Below are positions 21,898-25,790 of a stretch of 25,790 nucleotides of DNA, piece after piece. The stretch lies in NCBI GenBank assembly GCA_900313295.1, contig OMQS01000119.1, positions 1 to 25,790 of the forward strand. Direction: 5' to 3'. The first letter of the stretch is position 1. The number at the start of each line of letters is the position of its first letter. The notes below the pieces were generated by a model that was not told the origin of the DNA, ran no database searches, and was given only the letters and a program-made list of their open reading frames with translations. This DNA comes from an uncultured Eubacteriales bacterium. GTDB lineage: Bacteria; Bacillota; Clostridia; Oscillospirales; Oscillospiraceae. The position numbers were made by a program, and so were the translations under genes.

Positions 21898-22515
21898 TTA
21901 TTCCGGCGGAAAATCCTCCCGCTCGGTCATGTGCATCACGGACACCTCGTAGGCCGTGCGTTGCTGGGTCGTTCCCTCCGTCACCTTTAAGTACACGCGG
22001 CTCTGCACCCGTCCCTCGGCGCAGAAGCAGTCGCCGGTATCCAGTTCCGCCGCCTGCCGCGCCAGCAGCCCCCAGGCGATCACCGGCAGATAGTCCGAGC
22101 GCCCGCACCGGCGGTTCACCGCCAGCAATATGTCGCAGATCTCCCGTCCCAGCGGCGTGCTGCGCAGGACGGGGGGCTTACACACCGCCCCGCACAGGCG
22201 GATGCGGTTCAAGGGGGCTGCATCGGGGGTGATGGCAAGGCTGCGGGCAAAGACGGAGAGGATGAGCTTTCGCCCCTGTCCGCTGCGGTTGTTGAAGGAG
22301 CGGAGCTGCCCCGCAAGGGTAACGGTGTCCCCCTCCCGCAACTCCTCGGTAAGCAGTCCCTGCCGCACCAGTACCGGCAGCTCGTCGCTCTGGCCGGAGA
22401 GCCGCGGCACGGACAGGATGAAGCGGTAAAACGTTTCTCCGTGGTTGGTGTGGGACGGCTCGGGAGCGGTGAGCACCTGCCCGCACAGATCCACTCGGTT
22501 ATAGCAATCCTCCAT
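21898..22515 (-). CDS. Single-stranded DNA-binding-like protein with two OB-fold repeats
   Basis: About 205 residues from ATG 22515 (minus); ATG 22527 would place AAAGGA directly against the start codon, so it is less likely, although the preferred start leaves a long 12-base spacer. Two SSB-like halves: NRVDLCGQVLTAPEPSHTN, then FYRFILSVPRLSG and FNNRSGQGRKLILSVFA (~1-100), and NRIRLCGAVCKPPVLRSTPL, then DILLAVNRR and YLPVIAWGLLA (~100-205). Each half resembles half of an SSB OB fold with its aromatic DNA-contact strand. It lacks the acidic DDDIPF tail of replicative SSB, so it is probably an accessory member. It is divergent from the radical SAM gene. Confidence 0.75.
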   Translation of the reverse strand: MEDCYNRVDLCGQVLTAPEPSHTNHGETFYRFILSVPRLSGQSDELPVLVRQGLLTEELREGDTVTLAGQLRSFNNRSGQGRKLILSVFARSLAITPDAAPLNRIRLCGAVCKPPVLRSTPLGREICDILLAVNRRCGRSDYLPVIAWGLLARQAAELDTGDCFCAEGRVQSRVYLKVTEGTTQQRTAYEVSVMHMTEREDFPPE

Positions 22516-22591
22516 GGCATTGACCATTCCTTTCGCTTTGGCGGTAGATTTCCATGGGACACTATATGGCGCCGCGAAAGAAAATATGCCC

Positions 22592-22620
22592 TTTTCAAGG
22601 GGCTTAAAACGCGGTATAAT
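22592..22620 (+). promoter_or_regulatory. Putative promoter of the radical SAM gene
   Basis: TTTTCA (22592-22597), 17 bases, perfect TATAAT (22615-22620), followed after 10 bases by AAAGGAG (22631-22637). It lies in the gap divergent from the SSB-like gene. Confidence 0.55.
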
Positions 22621-22645
22621 GCAGAAAACGAAAGGAGCGATGTTC

Positions 22646-23512
22646 GTGCGCTATAAAGGAAAAGTATATCGTCCGCCCAGTGAGGCGTACAGCCTCATCG
22701 TGCAGGTGACCTATGGCTGCAGCCACAACCGCTGCGCCTTCTGCAATATGTATGACGACAAGCATTTTGCCATGCGCCCCATGGAGGAGATCCGCGAGGA
22801 CTTCGAGATGGCGCGGCGCGTATATCGCCGTGTGGAGCGGGTCTTTCTGGCCGACGGCGACGCCCTGATGCGGAAGGCCGACGACCTTGTGCAGATCCTC
22901 GGCCTTGTGTACGGTCTGTTTCCCGAGTGCCAGCGGGTGACATGCTATGCCTCGCCCACCAGCCTGCAGATCAAGACCGAGGCGGAGCTGGAGCTGCTGC
23001 GCAAAAGCGGCTTGGAAATGGTCTACATGGGGCTGGAATCCGGCTGCGACGAGGTGCTGGCGCGCATGAGCAAGGGTCACACGGCCGCCGAGATTATTGC
23101 CGCCGGCCAGAAGGCGCGCCGAAGCGGTCTGAAGCTCTCCGTCACGGCCATTTCCGGCCTCGGGAGCCGGGAGCTTTGGCAGCAGCACGCCGTGCAGACG
23201 GCGGAGGCTTTCAGCGCCATGAAGCCGGAGTATATCGGCCTGCTGACCTTGATGGTGGAGCCGGGCACCCCTCTTGAAAAATGGGTGCGGGAGGGGAGCT
23301 TCCATGTGCTGGGTGCCGGCGAGGTGCTGCGGGAGGTGGAGCTGTTTTTGCAGCATATCGACAGCGAGGGCAGCGTCTTCCGCATGAACCACGCCTCCAA
23401 CTATCTCACGCTGAAGGGCACGCTGAATCAGGATCGGGAGCGGCTTTTGCAGCAGGTGCGGCAGGGGCTTGCCGGCCACGGCCTGCGGGACGAATTCATG
23501 CGAGGGCTGTAA
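22646..23512 (+). CDS. Radical SAM protein with CX4CX2C cluster motif
   Basis: A 288-residue protein. I start at GTG 22646 because AAAGGAG (22631-22637) is 8 bases away; ATG 22640 would leave only 2 bases. Near the N-terminus, QVTYGCSHNRCAFCNMYDDK carries the [4Fe-4S] cysteines Cys25, Cys30 and Cys33, spaced CX4CX2C instead of the canonical CX3CX2C. Downstream features fit the radical SAM barrel: FLADGDALMRK, ELELLRKSGLEMVYMGLESG, the glycine-containing ISGLGSRELW, and LLTLMVEPGTPLEKW. It resembles clostridial COG1032-type proteins of unknown reaction. There is no partner gene, B12 domain or SPASM-type extra cysteine cluster in view. Confidence 0.83.
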   Translation: MRYKGKVYRPPSEAYSLIVQVTYGCSHNRCAFCNMYDDKHFAMRPMEEIREDFEMARRVYRRVERVFLADGDALMRKADDLVQILGLVYGLFPECQRVTCYASPTSLQIKTEAELELLRKSGLEMVYMGLESGCDEVLARMSKGHTAAEIIAAGQKARRSGLKLSVTAISGLGSRELWQQHAVQTAEAFSAMKPEYIGLLTLMVEPGTPLEKWVREGSFHVLGAGEVLREVELFLQHIDSEGSVFRMNHASNYLTLKGTLNQDRERLLQQVRQGLAGHGLRDEFMRGL

Positions 23513-23514
23513 AC

Positions 23515-23560
23515 AAAAAAAGAACACCGCAGGTATGAATCCTGCGGTGTTTTCGTTTGT
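23515..23560 (+). terminator. Terminator between the radical SAM and small membrane protein genes
   Basis: The perfect ten-base stem ACACCGCAGG / CCTGCGGTGT with a seven-base loop has an A run before and TTTTCGTTTGTTT after. The converging minus-strand gene ends 10 bases further on. Confidence 0.88.
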
Positions 23561-23569
23561 TTGATGGCG

Positions 23570-23770
23570 TTAGCCGGCGGTGCGGCGCTGATCGAAATAC
23601 AGCACGCCGTAAGCCAGACACAGGATCAGCACCAGCGCTGCCAGCGCCACGGTCCCGATGGCGAATACCGTTCCGATGCCCTGGGGCAGGAAGAAGGCAA
23701 TTACGGCCAAACCGAAGCAAACAGCCGTCAGCAGAACGATCAGGTTGCGGATGGTCTTCATCTGTTTCAT
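23570..23770 (-). CDS. Small two-helix membrane protein, unknown function
   Basis: A 66-residue minus-strand gene from ATG 23770, with AGGAGG eight bases upstream and a TATAAT on the same strand at 23809-23804. The product has two membrane helices (IVLLTAVCFGLAVIAFF; GTVFAIGTVALAALVLILCL) joined by a short LPQGIG turn and ending in a basic FDQRR tail. I do not recognise a family. The clear ribosome site and promoter make it a credible gene despite its size. It converges on the radical SAM gene and diverges from the site-2 protease. Confidence 0.7.
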   Translation of the reverse strand: MKQMKTIRNLIVLLTAVCFGLAVIAFFLPQGIGTVFAIGTVALAALVLILCLAYGVLYFDQRRTAG

Positions 23771-23803
23771 GTTACATTCCTCCTGTACTTATTTTATGAT
23801 CCC

Positions 23804-23809
23804 ATTATA
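23804..23809 (-). promoter_or_regulatory. -10 element for the small membrane protein gene
   Basis: TATAAT on the minus strand, 33 bases ahead of the start codon at 23770, with no convincing -35. The remainder of the 23771-24005 gap is AT-rich and also holds the opposite-facing promoter at 23937. Confidence 0.4.
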
Positions 23810-23936
23810 GCGGAGAGATTAACATTTTTCTTTACAGCACGACTACAATCCTTAACGTTTTTGACTACAAAACAGTTACATTAATTCTATAAAAAAGCCG
23901 CAAATGTAACCTTTCGGCTCCGGCGCGGTTTTGCGC

Positions 23937-23965
23937 TTGAATTGGAGTTGTTTTTTTGGTATAAT
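23937..23965 (+). promoter_or_regulatory. Sigma-A promoter of the site-2 protease-scpAB operon
   Basis: TTGAAT (23937-23942), 17-base spacer, perfect TATAAT (23960-23965), 40 bases before the TTG start. Confidence 0.75.
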
Positions 23966-24005
23966 GACATTTGTTATTATAGAGTGAAGATGGGGGAGTA
24001 TTGAC

Positions 24006-24662
24006 TTGCACTATTTGAGCAACTTGTGGGCGGCGCTGGACTTTGGCTCCCTGCTTTCCATGGTGACGAGATTGGCGGCGGTGCTGCTGTGCCTGACGGT
24101 GCATGAGTCCTGCCACGGTCTGGCGGCCTATGCGCTGGGCGATCCCACCGCCCGCAGGGAGCACAGGCTCAGCCTGAACCCTCTGCGGCATATTGATTGG
24201 TTCGGCCTGCTGATGATGTTTGTGGCGGGCTTCGGCTGGGCAAAGCCCGTGCCGGTGAATCCCAATTACTTCAAAAAACCCAAGCAGGGCATGGCGCTCA
24301 CGGCGCTGGCTGGGCCGGTGAGCAACTTCCTGCTGGCGCTTCTCATGCTGCTGGCCGCCCGCATCTTCTGCGATGTGGCCGCCTACTCGGAGGCGAACCA
24401 GAGAATACTGGACTTTTTGCTGATGGTGGCGCTCCTTTCTATCGGTCTGGGGCTGTTCAATCTGCTGCCCATTCCACCGTTGGACGGCTCGAAGGTGCTC
24501 TTTGCGGTGCTACCGGACGGAGCCTATAACCAGCTTATGCGCTACGAGCGCTACGGTATGCTGCTGCTTTTTGCGCTGGTTTTCTTTGACGTGGGCAGCA
24601 GCGCGTTTTCGGCGGCCATCGAGTGGGTGTTTGAGCTATTTTGCCGGATCGTCGGCTTGTAA
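24006..24662 (+). CDS. Site-2 protease family (M50) membrane metalloprotease
   Basis: A 218-residue intramembrane zinc protease of the short M50 type. The start is TTG 24006, seven bases after GGGGGAG (23992-23998). The zinc site is HESCH (His33, Glu34, His37) in the first conserved helix, and the third ligand lies in NLLPIPPLDGSK (Asp near 160). The phrase GWAKPVPVNPNYFKKPKQGM between them is typical of the family. There is no PDZ domain, unlike RseP or SpoIVFB-type enzymes with extra domains, so the substrate is unclear. It is followed 13 bases later by scpA, an order common in Clostridia. Confidence 0.9.
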   Translation: MHYLSNLWAALDFGSLLSMVTRLAAVLLCLTVHESCHGLAAYALGDPTARREHRLSLNPLRHIDWFGLLMMFVAGFGWAKPVPVNPNYFKKPKQGMALTALAGPVSNFLLALLMLLAARIFCDVAAYSEANQRILDFLLMVALLSIGLGLFNLLPIPPLDGSKVLFAVLPDGAYNQLMRYERYGMLLLFALVFFDVGSSAFSAAIEWVFELFCRIVGL

Positions 24663-24675
24663 GGGAGAAAGAATA

Positions 24676-25449
24676 TTGGATAATCCCATTTTTAAACTGG
24701 AAAAAGTGGTGCAGAGCAAAACGGCGGAGCCTCTGGAGGATTTCGAGGGGCCGCTGGATCTGATTTTGTTCCTTTTAAGCAAGAATAAAATAGAAATTCA
24801 AGATATACCCATTGCACTGATCCTGGATCAGTATCTGGAATATCTGGAAAAGCGGCAGCAGATGGATCTGGAGGTGGCCAGCGAGTTTGTGACCATGGCC
24901 ACGCATCTTATGTATATCAAGACAAGAATGCTTCTGTCCATTGAGGACGAGGAGGCGCAGAGCGAGATGGATGCCCTTATCCAGTCGCTGCAGGAGCGGC
25001 AGCGGGGCGAGTGCTACCAGAAGATCCGCAAGCTCACGGAAAGGCTGGGACCCATGAGCGAGTTCGGCCGCAACATCTTCACCAAGAATCCGGAGCCGGT
25101 GAAGCGGGGAAAGGTGTTTGAGTACGACCATGAGCCGGGCGAGCTGGCCATTGCCATGCAGGAGCTGCTGGATCGGCGGGAGGTGGCCATGCACCCGCAG
25201 CTGGCGGTGTTTGAGGACATCGTGAAGCGGGAGCCGTACTCCGTGGAGGAGAAAGCCACAGAGATCGTGCGGCGTGTAAAGCTGGCGGGTATTACACGGT
25301 TTTTGCTTCTGTTTAAGGGCAGCCGCAGCCGCAGCGAGCTGGTGGCCACGTTTATGGCCGTGCTGGAGCTGTGCAAAAAGCATGTGCTGCGGCTGACCGG
25401 CGGGTCGGAGGACTGCATGGTATCCTGCGGGAAGGACGCCGAGGTGTAA
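24676..25449 (+). CDS. scpA: Segregation and condensation protein A
   Basis: A 257-residue kleisin that bridges the SMC ATPase heads and binds ScpB in the bacterial condensin complex. The start is TTG 24676 behind AGGGAGAAAG; the frame is open upstream within the protease gene, but no site exists there. The N-terminal SMC-neck-binding signature FEGPLDLILFLLSKNKIEIQ is intact, followed by IPIALILDQYLEYL and MATHLMYIKTRMLL. The C-terminal winged helix (SRSELVATFMAVLELCKKH) binds the SMC cap. Length is normal for the family. scpB starts 12 bases after the stop. Confidence 0.95.
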   Translation: MDNPIFKLEKVVQSKTAEPLEDFEGPLDLILFLLSKNKIEIQDIPIALILDQYLEYLEKRQQMDLEVASEFVTMATHLMYIKTRMLLSIEDEEAQSEMDALIQSLQERQRGECYQKIRKLTERLGPMSEFGRNIFTKNPEPVKRGKVFEYDHEPGELAIAMQELLDRREVAMHPQLAVFEDIVKREPYSVEEKATEIVRRVKLAGITRFLLLFKGSRSRSELVATFMAVLELCKKHVLRLTGGSEDCMVSCGKDAEV

Positions 25450-25461
25450 TCGGAGGGGATC

Positions 25462-25790
25462 ATGGAAATACTGGAAATGAAAGAGATCGAGGCGGCGCTG
25501 GAGGGCATTCTGTTTGCCTCCGGCGAGCCGGTGCATATCGACCGCATCTGTCTGGCACTGGAGCTGGACAGGGCTACGGCGGAGCTGGTGCTGCAGAAGC
25601 TGGGAGACTATTATAGCTATGAGCGCAGGGGCATCCGCCTTGTGCGCATGGAGGACTCCTGGCAGCTGTGCTCGGCGCCGGAATATGCTGACAGCATCCG
25701 CAAAGCCTTTGAAATACGAAAGCCCGCCAAGCTCTCCCAGCCTGCGCTGGAGGTGCTGACCATCATCGCCTACTATCAGCCCACCACCCG
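25462..25790 (+). CDS. scpB: Segregation and condensation protein B, 3' partial
   Basis: The frame runs from ATG 25462 to the window end without a stop, about 109 residues of a protein usually ~180-200 long. CGGAGGGG (25451-25458) precedes the start. The sequence begins with the ScpB winged-helix signature (IEAALEGILFASGEPVHIDR), continues with RGIRLVRMEDSWQLCSAPEY and enters the second winged helix at LSQPALEVLTIIAYYQPTT, a diagnostic ScpB motif. ScpB binds the middle of ScpA as a dimer in the SMC complex. It is cotranscribed with scpA. Confidence 0.93.
   Translation, partial: MEILEMKEIEAALEGILFASGEPVHIDRICLALELDRATAELVLQKLGDYYSYERRGIRLVRMEDSWQLCSAPEYADSIRKAFEIRKPAKLSQPALEVLTIIAYYQPTT

Noticed and set aside
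20489..22108. Minus-strand open frame of 539 codons across obg
   Set aside because: obg is unambiguous on the plus strand; the reverse frame also runs through the SSB-like gene's 3' end and terminator.
23819..23857. TTAACA, TTTACA and TTAACG hexamers resembling Bacillus PhoP boxes in the gap before the site-2 protease
   Set aside because: Spacing is irregular, the gap is AT-rich, no phosphate gene is adjacent, and it does not share the TTTAAN geometry of the two sites at 7509 and 9934.
1..25790. Mobile element, CRISPR, tRNA or prophage content
   Set aside because: No transposase, integrase or phage genes, no regularly spaced repeats and no tRNA-like cloverleaf were seen; gene content is ordinary chromosome.

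Overview
The window looks like chromosome from an endospore-forming member of the Clostridia, most likely an Oscillospiraceae/Ruminococcaceae-type gut anaerobe. This is inferred from GC-rich coding sequence with AT-rich intergenic gaps, frequent TTG/GTG starts behind strong Shine-Dalgarno sites, a CwlJ-GerQ spore pair, a GerMN lipoprotein, a 57-residue four-cysteine protein of a kind common in Clostridia, and the order site-2 protease-scpA-scpB. I saw no phage, IS element, CRISPR array, tRNA or rRNA. About 27 protein genes are supported, most of them chromosomal housekeeping or envelope genes.

Layout. 1-3.2 kb: the 3' part of a SHOCT-domain protein, a secreted clostripain-family (C11) lipoprotein protease and a small lipoprotein. 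3.2-5.6 kb: a PlsC-type acyltransferase fused to a zinc ribbon, a truncated EamA transporter remnant (minus strand), and a Sfp-type phosphopantetheinyl transferase. 5.6-11.8 kb: a phosphate block, with a PhoP/PhoR-like two-component system between two Na+/phosphate cotransporters that each carry a PhoU-like tail. The promoters of the response regulator and of the second transporter share the same spaced TTTAAN boxes. 11.8-13.7 kb: a small exporter with a TSCPD protein, then cwlJ-gerQ behind a SigE/SigK-like promoter. 13.7-15.8 kb (minus): a D-Ala-D-Ala carboxypeptidase followed by an RluA-type pseudouridine synthase. 15.9-19.2 kb (plus, divergent): an overlapping operon of a ComEA-like anchored HhH protein, response regulator, histidine kinase and GerMN lipoprotein. 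19.3-25.8 kb: the four-Cys mini-protein (minus), a rhomboid-like protein without catalytic residues, obg, a two-OB-fold SSB-like protein (minus) divergent from a radical SAM protein, a small membrane protein (minus), and a site-2 protease-scpA-scpB operon that runs off the window.

How the genes work together. The clearest system is the phosphate block: one regulator pair appears to control itself and at least one flanking transporter, and the PhoU-like tails could report transport state to the kinase. The second is the response regulator-kinase-GerMN lipoprotein operon, whose order resembles the actinobacterial MtrA-MtrB-LpqB system and which is divergent from a peptidoglycan carboxypeptidase, suggesting envelope control. 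The third is cwlJ-gerQ, in which GerQ is known in Bacillus to be needed for CwlJ to reach the spore coat. Gene families are called from motifs read by eye; no database search was run.
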